This document shows positions 27,341 through 35,402 of a DNA stretch of 64,000 nt, piece after piece. Under the pieces are notes generated by a model that saw nothing but the letters and a program-made list of their open reading frames with translations, was not told the DNA's origin and searched no databases. Origin of the DNA: Rhodococcus oxybenzonivorans (lineage in GTDB: Bacteria; Actinomycetota; Actinomycetes; Mycobacteriales; Mycobacteriaceae); contig NZ_CP021354.1 of NCBI RefSeq assembly GCF_003130705.1, forward strand, positions 4,526,001-4,590,000, read 5' to 3'. Position 1 is the first letter of the stretch, and every line of letters begins with the position of its first letter. A program made the position numbers and the translations under genes.

Positions 27341-29218
27341 ATGCCCGAGAACAATCCGACCGCCATCGCCCTCAACCCGAACATCATGGCGATTCTCACC
27401 GCCGTGGACAATGCCGCGGAACTTCGAAAAGCCCTGGATGGACTAGGGCCGGCACTGGCCTCACTCGCTTGGCTCGGCGAACCGGCCAGCGCCGCCGAGT
27501 CGACCAACAACATCGGTGGCAAATACCGTCACTTCACGAACGGAATCCTCTACCGGTACACCCATGACGACGGCACGAAAGCATTCGGTGGTGTCCCACG
27601 CGGTGGGGTGTACGAGCTGTGGACCAAGACCGGCTGGGAATACGGACCGTTCGGCTATCCCGTCGGCATGCCCGAATTGGCAGGGAACAAGACGGTGTGC
27701 CGGTTCGAAGGTGGCACGATCACCTCGGTCGCGGAGAGCCGCCACTCCATCATGTTCTACAACACCGCACTGATCGGCATGGACGTACTCGGTGTCACCG
27801 AGAACCGCGCCACCCTGGAAATCCCGCTCTTCGGTAAGGTCATCGACAAGGCGATATACAGTGGCCGGGGCCGCGCCGCACAGCTGAAGGCGCTGATCGC
27901 CACGGTGTCGAAATCGAAGAACGACGTCGTGGTGCTCGCCGAGATGATGGGCAACCACGAACGCGACAAGCTCAAGACCGCGGTCAAGAACCTGTTCCCT
28001 CACAGCGCCGAAGGGCCCGACGAGAAGGATCCCGAGGAGGATGGCGGGCTACTCATCCTCAGCCGCCACCCGATCACCGAGGTTCGCAGCACCATCTATC
28101 GGTCATGTATCGGCGACGACTGCTTCGCCAACAAGGGTGCGGTGATGGTGCGGGTGTCCCCGCACGACGGACCGGACTTCTACGTGCTCGGCACCCACCT
28201 GCAAGCCGGCAACGCCACCTCCGGTTCCTGGCCCACCGACGCCGGCGTGGGAACCGGCGCAAAGGGCAAGCGCGAGGCGCAGTTACGCCACCTAGACTCC
28301 TGGATTCTCGGAGCACGCGATCGGGACCTGCCGATCATCATCGTGGGCGACTTCAACATCGACGCCAACACGCAGGAGGGGCGAGCGACCCTCGCACACA
28401 ACCTCCCCGAGACCAAAGACCTGTGGCCCGAATACCAGATGTGGCTACCTACGGACCGGATGCGTTACGACCCCATCACCTGTGACCGAGCCAGCACCTA
28501 CAGACCCGGCACTCCAGCACTTCCCCAGATGAGCCCGCACCGCTACAAGAAGGGTGGCCGGATAGATTTGGCCCTCGTCGATCAGGGCGAACGAGTCACC
28601 GCCCACGTCACTCATATGGGCGTGTACAGCCATGAACTCAGCCCCGGAATCGACCTATCGGACCACTACGCGATCACCCTCTCCGTCGGCATGTCGACAG
28701 TCACCCACAAGCTGAATCGGAAGGTCAAGAAGACAACCGCATGGCTGAAATACATCCACGCGCTCACCTTGACCGTCGGCGCCGGGGTGGCGCACTTTTC
28801 GAAGAAAGATCCCGACGAGGTAGAGGTTTCCGGGCGAATATACAAGGGCAAACCGGGTCTCGATGGCCGACCAAGCGCACGCGTCGAGTACGCCGAACGG
28901 ACGATGTCCATGGGCGAATGCCACGAGTACTCCTACAAGCCCCAGAAAACGTTATCCTTCAACGGGACTGACGACGTCCACCTCGAAATCACCCTCGACG
29001 AAGTCGACACGGCGGGACCCATCGAGTCGGGTCGGTCCGCGATCGGCAGGGACCGCGACGTGGTGGCCTCGAAGACCTCACAACTGCTTAACGCACTGCA
29101 TGGTCACCGATACGCGCCGAACGTGATGCACGGCGACGGCTCAGAATACGTTGCGATCCTGTACGCCAACGTCGATCTCGAACCATTCGCGCACAGGCGG
29201 CAAAATCCCGCCCCATAG
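27341..29218 (+). CDS. LGFP-like domain fused to endonuclease/exonuclease/phosphatase-fold enzyme
   Basis: A 625-aa protein. Residues ~55-135 look like LGFP repeats (GGVPRGGVYELWTKTGWEYG, PFGYPVGMPE), which in mycolata bind the cell wall. Residues ~140-450 form an EEP-superfamily catalytic domain: VVVLAEMMGNHERD, THLQAGN, VGDFNIDANTQEG, RIDLALV and DLSDHYAIT give the Glu, His, Asp and Asn set of DNase I/sphingomyelinase-like enzymes. The C-terminal ~170 residues are beta-rich and unassigned. No classical signal peptide is visible. GGGAGC precedes the ATG at 27341. Nuclease, phosphatase and sphingomyelinase-like roles are all possible. Confidence 0.8.
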   Translation: MPENNPTAIALNPNIMAILTAVDNAAELRKALDGLGPALASLAWLGEPASAAESTNNIGGKYRHFTNGILYRYTHDDGTKAFGGVPRGGVYELWTKTGWEYGPFGYPVGMPELAGNKTVCRFEGGTITSVAESRHSIMFYNTALIGMDVLGVTENRATLEIPLFGKVIDKAIYSGRGRAAQLKALIATVSKSKNDVVVLAEMMGNHERDKLKTAVKNLFPHSAEGPDEKDPEEDGGLLILSRHPITEVRSTIYRSCIGDDCFANKGAVMVRVSPHDGPDFYVLGTHLQAGNATSGSWPTDAGVGTGAKGKREAQLRHLDSWILGARDRDLPIIIVGDFNIDANTQEGRATLAHNLPETKDLWPEYQMWLPTDRMRYDPITCDRASTYRPGTPALPQMSPHRYKKGGRIDLALVDQGERVTAHVTHMGVYSHELSPGIDLSDHYAITLSVGMSTVTHKLNRKVKKTTAWLKYIHALTLTVGAGVAHFSKKDPDEVEVSGRIYKGKPGLDGRPSARVEYAERTMSMGECHEYSYKPQKTLSFNGTDDVHLEITLDEVDTAGPIESGRSAIGRDRDVVASKTSQLLNALHGHRYAPNVMHGDGSEYVAILYANVDLEPFAHRRQNPAP

Positions 29219-29504
29219 CTGTCATCTCCCGGCCGCGGCGTCAACGCCTCCGATAACCGGGACACGTCTCGACCGGTCGACCCGACACCACCGGGACCGC
29301 TTCGGAGCCCGCCCGGAGTCGCCCCCCATGACGGGGTTGTAAATCGGGAACCCATCGGTGGGCCCGGCGACACGTTCGGGGTCACCCGCGACACCGTTCA
29401 CGGCCTGAACCCCGGATCGGCAGGCGGTGGCCCGGTACTCCGGCACCGGCACCTCCTGGACGAGGGTCGGCGGCACCCGCGGCCTCGATCACCGCGTTCG
29501 AGGA

Positions 29505-30275
29505 ATGACGCCAAATGTGAATCGGTCCTACGCCCAGCCGTACTTGAAGTGGTTTGACCAGCCGCCCAGAACTGGATTGAGCCCAACGTCACGTAAGAAT
29601 CAGCAGGCCGTCATCGGTGACCGGGAGGATGTCGTGGACTACATCTGCTACATCTCACGAACCAAGGTAGACAGCCTGCATGCGCAGCTCGATCCGGAGC
29701 GCAGTAGCGAGTTCACCGAGCAGGTGATCTCCGAACAGTCCGGTGTTCGAGATCTCCGCATGGGTTTGTCCCTCGGCAATATTCTGAGCCTGTTCAACGG
29801 TGGCCTAACGTACGGGCGGAAGAACGTGATCCAACGGGAACGCACGGTGAAGCTGGCCTACATCGACAAGCTCAGGGACGTACTGTTGACCATCGCTGCG
29901 GACCACGGCGACGTGCCGGATATCAGAGAAGCAATCTCATCGGGACAGAGCGGGACATACTACTTTTACGATGGCCCATTCCGGATTGAGATACCGGTCG
30001 AGAACCCCACTTCGGCGGACATTGTGACGCTTCGGTCGTCGTTCTGCGGCCGCACCCTGCTCTTGGACTGCTCGCTGCGCTTCTTCAGCGAAGGACCCGA
30101 GCCGGACGGAACCTTCCTGCTGCATTCAGGCAACTACCGTTTCTTCGCCGGACAACTGCAAATGAGGATGTCCACCGTTTTCGCGCTGCTTGGGGTACAA
30201 GGAACGGACGTCGTCGGAACTCCTCTCTACCTCCAGCTGTCGAGCGCCAATTTGTCGCCCGGAGCGGCACTGTAG
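29505..30275 (+). CDS. SAVMC3_10250/DUF7019-like protein
   Basis: A ~256-aa protein of unknown function. The region VVDYICYISRTKVDSLHAQL resembles the opening YxYxSxTKVDML of the actinobacterial SAVMC3_10250 (DUF7019) family as I remember it. Further on are LRDVLLTIAADHGDVPD, GTYYFYDGPFRIEI, DCSLRFFSEGP and SGNYRFFAGQ, again in family style. It is followed 13 bases later by the TPR gene, so the two are probably cotranscribed. The ATG at 29505 has only GAGGA directly before it, so a later GTG start remains possible. Confidence 0.6.
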   Translation: MTPNVNRSYAQPYLKWFDQPPRTGLSPTSRKNQQAVIGDREDVVDYICYISRTKVDSLHAQLDPERSSEFTEQVISEQSGVRDLRMGLSLGNILSLFNGGLTYGRKNVIQRERTVKLAYIDKLRDVLLTIAADHGDVPDIREAISSGQSGTYYFYDGPFRIEIPVENPTSADIVTLRSSFCGRTLLLDCSLRFFSEGPEPDGTFLLHSGNYRFFAGQLQMRMSTVFALLGVQGTDVVGTPLYLQLSSANLSPGAAL

Positions 30276-30288
30276 GCGCGGTGCCGTC

Positions 30289-31344
30289 ATGGAGATACTC
30301 GATGTGCGCGAGCACGATCCCGAGGAATACGAGGGGAAGGGTATAAACATCCACGGCTGTCTCTATCGGATCGGCCCCCAGATCGGCGCGGGTCATTCAA
30401 AGATCGTCCATGTGCTGCGCAACGCCAGATCGGGCCTGCACCTGAATGCACTCGCGATCTATCGCGACTCCGACTCGGGCAGACAGGAGCTGGGCCGCGA
30501 ATTGGCCTTCAAGGCTCTCGACGACCTGATCGAGGGGCAAGGGGTGGTACCCAGTCTCATGGAGGTCGATCTGCCGGGAGGAGTCGCGTACGTGCAGGAC
30601 TACATAGGCCCCTATGAACCCGCGCCGAGTCAGGACATCATGGCTGCGGAGCGACTCATGGCGGCCGGTGAATGGATCGGGGCCATCGACGTGTACTCGC
30701 GTGTTCTCGAGACGCAGCCGGACCACACCGTCGCCCTGTTTAACTGCGCATCAGCCCTCAACTCCACGGGTCACCCGGAACAGGCGGCACACCTGATGGC
30801 GCGGGCTATCGACATCGAGCCGAACTACCGTGCCTACCTGCACGACTACGTGAAATACTGCTCGGCCGCCGAAAGGCCGACCCAGGTCATGGATGGGTGG
30901 AGGGCCATCACCGAGCGCTACCCGCACGACACCAGCTGCCAACTGTACGTCGACAAGGTGCCGCAACAGGCCGCCGCGCTGCACAACAGGGGAGTTCAAC
31001 TGGCGGCCGAAGGCCATTGGAATGAAGCGGTAGCGCTGACAGACCGGGCGATCGAGTCATACGTTCGGCTCGCCGAATTCGATCACAAGAAGGTCGACCA
31101 GGAGCTGGCAGAGAGCTTGTTGAACTATGGAGTCTTCACAACAGCGATCGGCAACCTAATTGGCGGCGTTCAACCGTTACTTCAGACCATGCGCATCGCC
31201 CATGAGTACGGGCGTCACGATCTGTATGATCCTGCCGCACACGCAATGCGGCAAGCATTGGCGCGTGACCGGCAGACGGTGGAGCAGGAACTCGAGCGGC
31301 TGACCGGAGGCCCGGTACCGCTGTGGTTCAGCAAACCGAGCTAG
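30289..31344 (+). CDS. TPR protein with kinase-like N-lobe
   Basis: A 351-aa protein. The N-terminal ~90 residues read YRIGPQIGAGHSKIVHVLRN then SGLHLNALAIYRD, which looks like the glycine-rich loop and first strands of a protein kinase, but the ATP-binding Lys is not obvious (ALAIY where ALKI is usual) and there is no C-lobe. The remainder is tetratricopeptide-like: MAAGEWIGAIDVYSRVLETQ, PDHTVALFNCASALNSTGHP, and GVQLAAEGHWNEAVALTDRA. Such a protein would be a scaffold. It ends the five-gene run that starts with the kinase and directly precedes the degenerate region. Confidence 0.65.
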   Translation: MEILDVREHDPEEYEGKGINIHGCLYRIGPQIGAGHSKIVHVLRNARSGLHLNALAIYRDSDSGRQELGRELAFKALDDLIEGQGVVPSLMEVDLPGGVAYVQDYIGPYEPAPSQDIMAAERLMAAGEWIGAIDVYSRVLETQPDHTVALFNCASALNSTGHPEQAAHLMARAIDIEPNYRAYLHDYVKYCSAAERPTQVMDGWRAITERYPHDTSCQLYVDKVPQQAAALHNRGVQLAAEGHWNEAVALTDRAIESYVRLAEFDHKKVDQELAESLLNYGVFTTAIGNLIGGVQPLLQTMRIAHEYGRHDLYDPAAHAMRQALARDRQTVEQELERLTGGPVPLWFSKPS

Positions 31345-31550
31345 CGTGCGGCGGGCGGGAGTGATGCGAACCGCTCCCTCCTCAGTTCAGTTGCAGATCC
31401 TTGCAGAACCAGAATCCCCCATGGCAAATGGGCTAACGACTCGTCCGGGGGCTGATCGAACTGTCGGCCGTCATCGTTCTGACTCCTTCTTCGTTTTTCG
31501 GTTGGGCAACGCTGGGAGGGTGGGAGCCGTACCATCCTCCGCACCTGGCA

Positions 31551-31700
31551 TTGCGCGCCGTCCAAGGTGCGGCGCTGGGCGGATCGCGGTACGTGGTCGC
31601 CGTCGATCCTGTCGAATTCAAGCGCGCCAAGGCCCTCAAATTCGGTGCGACCCACGCCGTCGCCACCAGCGAGGAGACGCACGCCCCGGTCACCGACCTG
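31551..31700 (+). pseudogene. Fragment of a zinc-type alcohol dehydrogenase (NDMA-dependent type)
   Basis: The frame reads AVQGAALGGSRYVVAVDPVE followed by FKRAKALKFGATHAVATSEE. This is the coenzyme-binding stretch of NDMA-dependent or class III-like medium-chain alcohol dehydrogenases. Only ~50 residues exist. It has no start, and runs in frame into a UPF0182 fragment at about 31700, so it is a rearrangement scar. Confidence 0.65.
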
Positions 31701-32517
31701 ACCTCCTGGATGCGCATCTTCCCGGGCACCGTGCAGCCCGAGGACACCGTCTCCGAGGAACTCCGCGCACTTCCGCTACCCCAAGGACCTGTTCACACCC
31801 TTCAGCGTGAGCTCCTCGCGAAATATCACGTCGACGAGCCCCGTGAATTCTTCACCACCAACGCCTTCTGGTCGGTGCCCAGCGACCCCACTGTGGAGGA
31901 GAACCTCGATCAGCGGCCGTTCCACGTGCTCGTCGGAGACCAGCACAGCGCCGAACCATCATTCCAGCTCGCCAGCACCATGGTGGGATTCAACCGGGAA
32001 TTCCCCTCCGCATACATCTCGGCGCATTCCGACCCCGACAGCTACGGCACGATCACCGTCCTGCGGTTGCCGACCGAGACCCTCACCCAAGGTCCACAAA
32101 CAGATCCAGAACTCGATGATCTCCGACACCCGAGTCACCTCCGAGCGCACCCTCCTCGAGCGGTCGAACAGAATCCAGTACGGCAACCTGCTGAGCTTGC
32201 CGATCGCCGACGGCGGAGTGCTGTACCTCGAACCCCTCTACACCGAACGGATCTCCTCCGAGCAGAACGGCTCCACCCTCCCTCAGCTCTCACGGATGCT
32301 CCTCAGCTACCGTGAGCCCGGCCCCTGCGGTGTCCGAGTCGGCTACGTCCCAACCCTCGCCGAGGCCCTCGACCAGGTGCTCGGCCCCGGGACCGGCCAG
32401 CCGACGACCGCGCCCAGCGGCGACGCCGCAGCACCCCTCCCGCCCGAGCGAGCGGTCGAGGCATCCAAAACTCCGGCGCTGAATCGACCGAAGAAAACCA
32501 CAACGAACCCGATCTGA
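31701..32517 (+). pseudogene. C-terminal part of UPF0182 membrane protein, frameshifted
   Basis: UPF0182 proteins are large (~1000 aa) actinobacterial membrane proteins; only the last ~270 residues are here. WMRIFPGTVQPEDTVSEELR, then LLAKYHVDEPREFFTTNAFW and STMVGFNREFPSAYISAHSD lie in one frame, with a short stretch near 31770-31800 (HFRYPKDLFTPF) readable only in another. Near 32097 the frame shifts again to ISDTRVTSERTLLERSNRIQ and LYTERISSEQNGSTLPQLSR. At least three frameshifts and the lost N-terminus make it non-functional. A small hairpin (32555-32573) follows. Confidence 0.85.
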
Positions 32518-32782
32518 CCAACCAACCAACCAACCCACCCGGACAAGGAACTGTTCGAGACGGAGAGTCTCGAGCAGAATAGGTGGACTGGCGACAGACC
32601 CCCGTGCAAATGCAGCGTCCCCATCACGCATTCACCGATGACTTGCGCGCAGTGTGCCGCCGCTGGCCGCGCAGCCTCAGGACGGGCCACGCCCACGCCC
32701 CGGTGCGCACTCCCCCTCATCGAGAATGGTCTAAGCGACCGCTGCGGTGGGATCACCGGCGAGTAGATCCAATACCAGTCTC
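32518..32782. other. Short gap with CCAA tandem repeat and hairpin
   Basis: Directly after the UPF0182 remnant the sequence ACCAACCAACCAACC is a short tandem repeat. Then comes a 7-bp stem (32555-32561 and 32567-32573, TCGAGAC) with a five-base loop, perhaps the old terminator. No gene is seen before the IS21 remnant. Confidence 0.5.
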
Positions 32783-33709
32783 GAGGGCGCCCACGAGAAG
32801 GGCGGTGTGGAGGGTGAGGTGGGGCGCTTCCGCCGTAACCACCTGATCCCAGTGCCGAAGGTCGACACCCTGGACGAGCGTGGGCGTCCGCCTCGCCGCG
32901 GCGGACAGAGCGGACACGGCCGACGGATCGATACCCGGATCCGGACCGTCGGTGAGGACTTCGCCATCGAACTGCCCTTGTTGCGGCCGTTGCCGGCCGC
33001 GGAGTTCGAGCCCGGCCTGTGGTTGACGCCGCGGGTGGACCGGTATTCGCGGGTCACGGTGCGCCAGTGCCACTATTCGGTGCCGATCTACCTGATCGGA
33101 CGGCAGGTGCGGGTCTCGCTGCGGGCCAGTGAGGTGGTGATCTTCGACGGCCGGCGGGAAGTCGCCCGCCATCTCCGCCTCGCCCGCAAGGGTGCGCAGG
33201 CCTTGGTGCTCGATCACTACCTCGAGGTCCTCGCCCGCAAACCCGGCGCGCTACCGGGGTCGACCGCGCTGTCCCAGGCGCGGGCGGCGGGGACGTTCAC
33301 CGCCGACCACGAGGCGTTCTGGGCGCTGGCACGATCGGTGCACGGGGACGCCGACGGGACCCGCGCCCTGGTCGAAGTGCTGCTGCTGCACCGGAACATG
33401 GCACACGTGGATGTGACCGCCGGGCTCCGCGCCGCGGTCGCTGTCGGGGCCGCCTGCTCGGACGTGGTGGCCGTCGAGGCCCGCAAGGCCGCCGCCGACC
33501 GTCCCGACGACGCGGTCACCCCGGCTGCGGCGGCACCGTCGAAGGTGGTGTCGATGACCGCACGCAGGCTGACCGACCCGGAGGCGGTGATCGCCGGCCT
33601 GCCACCGGATTCGCGTCAGCTTCCCACCGTCGCCCTCTACGACGAGTTGCTGCGGCGGCGGCCGCCACCATCGGACGCCGTCTCTGCACGTGAAGGAGCA
33701 TCATCATGA
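32783..33709 (+). pseudogene. istA: IS21-family transposase IstA, N-terminally truncated
   Basis: The frame begins in mid-protein with EGAHEKGGVEGEVGRFRRNH, a strongly conserved IS21 transposase stretch after the DDE core, and continues through VRQCHYSVPIYLIGRQVRVS to a stop at 33709. The N-terminal HTH and most of the DDE domain are missing. Around 32870-32930 the reading (RGRPPRRGGQSGHG) departs from family sequence, and the plus-one frame reads better (VRLAAADRAD), suggesting a pair of compensating frameshifts. Its stop overlaps the istB ATG by four bases, the usual IS21 arrangement. Confidence 0.8.
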
Positions 33710-34404
33710 CCGGGTCGACCCCCACCTCACCGGCCGCCGCACGGCGCCGGCGGGGACTCACCCCCGAGGCCGCCGCCACCGCGATCGAGCAGGCCTGCCG
33801 TGATCTGCGGCTGCCGACGGTGCGCACCCGGTTCGAGGACATGCTCACCGTCGCCCACAAGGAGCAACTGACCTACGAGGGCTTTCTCGCCGACCTGCTG
33901 CTGGCCGAATGCGACGACCGCGCCCGCCGCCGCAGCATCCGCCGGGTCAAGGCCGCCGGATTCCCGCGCCAGAAATGGTTGGCGGACTTCGACTTCGACG
34001 CCAACCCGGCCACCATCAACAGCCTCGCCAGCTGTGTCTGGGTCCGCAAGGGCGAACCGTTGTGTCTGATCGGGGATTCCGGCACCGGCAAATCACACCT
34101 ACTGATCGGCCTGGGCACCGCCGCCGCCGAAGCAGGCTTCCGGGTCCGCTACACCCTGGCGACGAAGCTGGTCAACGAACTCGTCGAAGCCGCCGACGAG
34201 AAACTGCTCGCCAAGACCATCGCCCGCTACGGGCGGGTGGATCTGCTCTGCATTGACGAGCTCGGCTACATGGAACTCGACAAACGCGGCGCCGAGTTGC
34301 TGTTCCAGGTTTTGACCGAACGCGAGGAAAAGAACTCCGTGGCGATCGGCACCGACAGCTACCGGCTCGCTCAAACCAGGGCAGCAGCCCAAGCCGCGAG
34401 CTGA
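33706..34404 (+). pseudogene. istB: IS21-family helper ATPase IstB with internal deletion
   Basis: IstB is the AAA+ partner of IstA. Walker A (GDSGTGKSHL) and Walker B (LLCIDELGYM) are present, as is the start LTPEAAATAIEQACRDLRLP. At the end EREEKNSVAI runs straight into GTDSYRLAQTRAAAQ. In normal IstB some 35-40 residues separate these (the sensor segment SNxPFxxWxxTFxDPRLxxAIVDRL). The join is in frame. The missing segment holds sensor residues needed for ATPase-coupled function, so the protein is probably inactive. Confidence 0.8.
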
Positions 34405-34759
34405 CCGGAGGCCATACCGGGCGGACGGACAACACCGTCGACATCGCGGCGTCCAGCCCCGACATTCGACCAACCCAGAACGCCCAGTTCACCGCATCGG
34501 GGTGGGGCCACTTCAGGCCGTCACGCCTCCACGAGTAAGGGTCGGCTGGGGCCAACTCGAGCCGACAAGGTGGGGCCAGATCGAGTTGACAGAGCCACTC
34601 TCCATGGCATCGCTCCGTGTCACTCATGGTTTGTGAGCACTAGGCTGCGATAATTTCAGTTATCGAACCGTCGGGCCCGAAACCGCACGTCACCGCGTTT
34701 TTGCTGTGCAACGTGTCGGTGCACCCCGGTAGCCTGCGTCGGTGACGATCGAGCCCCTG

Positions 34760-35031
34760 CGCGGCCGGTAACAGCATCCGCGGGGCCCGCGCTGCGGGAG
34801 GAGGTGGCGGCGCGGATCGCCGGCACCATGCAGCGTTCGCGCGCGAAGAACACCCGCCGCTCCCACACCTCGGACTGGGAGCTTTTCGCTCGTGGTGTTT
34901 CTCCCACGGGCACGCTGCCCTCCCGGCGCGCCCCGCTGGTGGTGGCGTGGTATCTGCTGCGGTGGCGTCTGATTCTTTTCGGTTGGTATCAGCCACGGGA
35001 CACCTACACCAAGGCCAGCGATCGAGCCTAA
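34760..35031 (+). pseudogene. N-terminal remnant of a tyrosine recombinase/integrase
   Basis: ALREEVAARIAGTMQRSRAK followed by NTRRSHTSDWELFA matches the core-binding (SAM-like) domain that opens phage-type integrases (SxNTRRxYxSDWxxF). After a frameshift the next strand can be read as FSHGHAALPAHPA, then VVAWYL in the first frame again. No catalytic domain (R-H-R-Y) follows. It is a decayed recombinase, consistent with the mobile history of this region. Confidence 0.6.
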
Positions 35032-35169
35032 GCGTGAGCGACGCTCTCGCGCCGTGTTCCCGGCTGGCATCCGCCCACAGGGACGCCTTCGAGCTCCTTG
35101 ACACGCCCCCACCACTGCGATCTCTGGCTGCCTGATGTACGACAGAGACCTGCAATTGGCATCAACGAA

Positions 35170-35292
35170 GTCGAATCGCCGTTGCCGAACACGTCGACTG
35201 TCAAGTCCCACCTCGTGCGCGTCTTCGGAGAAGCTCGGCGTCAAGTCCCGCACTCGCGACGTCGGCCGGGCGCGCGAGTTGGGCTCGATCTA
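35170..35292 (+). pseudogene. C-terminal remnant of a LuxR-type HTH regulator
   Basis: TSTVKSHLVRVF in one frame continues after a one-base shift as SEKLGVKSRTRDVGRARELG with a stop at ~35292. Together they match the recognition helix and end of a LuxR/NarL HTH (xVKxHLxxIFxKLGVxxRxxAV). No receiver or other domain remains. Confidence 0.6.
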
Positions 35293-35297
35293 AGGAT

Positions 35298-35402
35298 CTA
35301 CTCCTCCTCGGGATTGCGATTGAGGTGTATCAGGCTGAGCACCAGCCCACCCCACACCAGCACGAGGGCAAGCACCATCATCGCGATTGCGGACCCGGTC
35401 AT
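35298..35402 (-). CDS. metS: NSS transporter small subunit (MetS-like, 34 aa)
   Basis: The 34-residue protein (MTGSAIAMMVLALVLVWGGL, then VLSLIHLNRNPEEE) is one transmembrane helix with a short charged tail. It is the typical small subunit that accompanies MetP-like neurotransmitter:sodium symporters in actinobacteria and is needed for methionine/alanine uptake in C. glutamicum. Its ATG overlaps the stop of the large-subunit gene (ATGA at 35399-35402), so the two are translationally coupled. Confidence 0.85.
   Translation of the reverse strand: MTGSAIAMMVLALVLVWGGLVLSLIHLNRNPEEE

Larger units (their letters stand above)
32783..34592 (+). mobile_element. IS21-family element remnant, left end lost
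   Basis: The region contains the C-terminal part of istA, a damaged istB, and a right end with three repeats of the type GTGGGGCCA (near 34502, 34545 and 34570), the last followed by a CA terminus at about 34592. The left end, the istA start and any target duplication are absent: the sequence changes around 32780. It is therefore immobile by itself. Confidence 0.75.

Noticed and set aside
32555..32573. Short hairpin after UPF0182 as an attachment site
   Set aside because: Only a 7-bp stem and no second copy noticed; more likely the old terminator.
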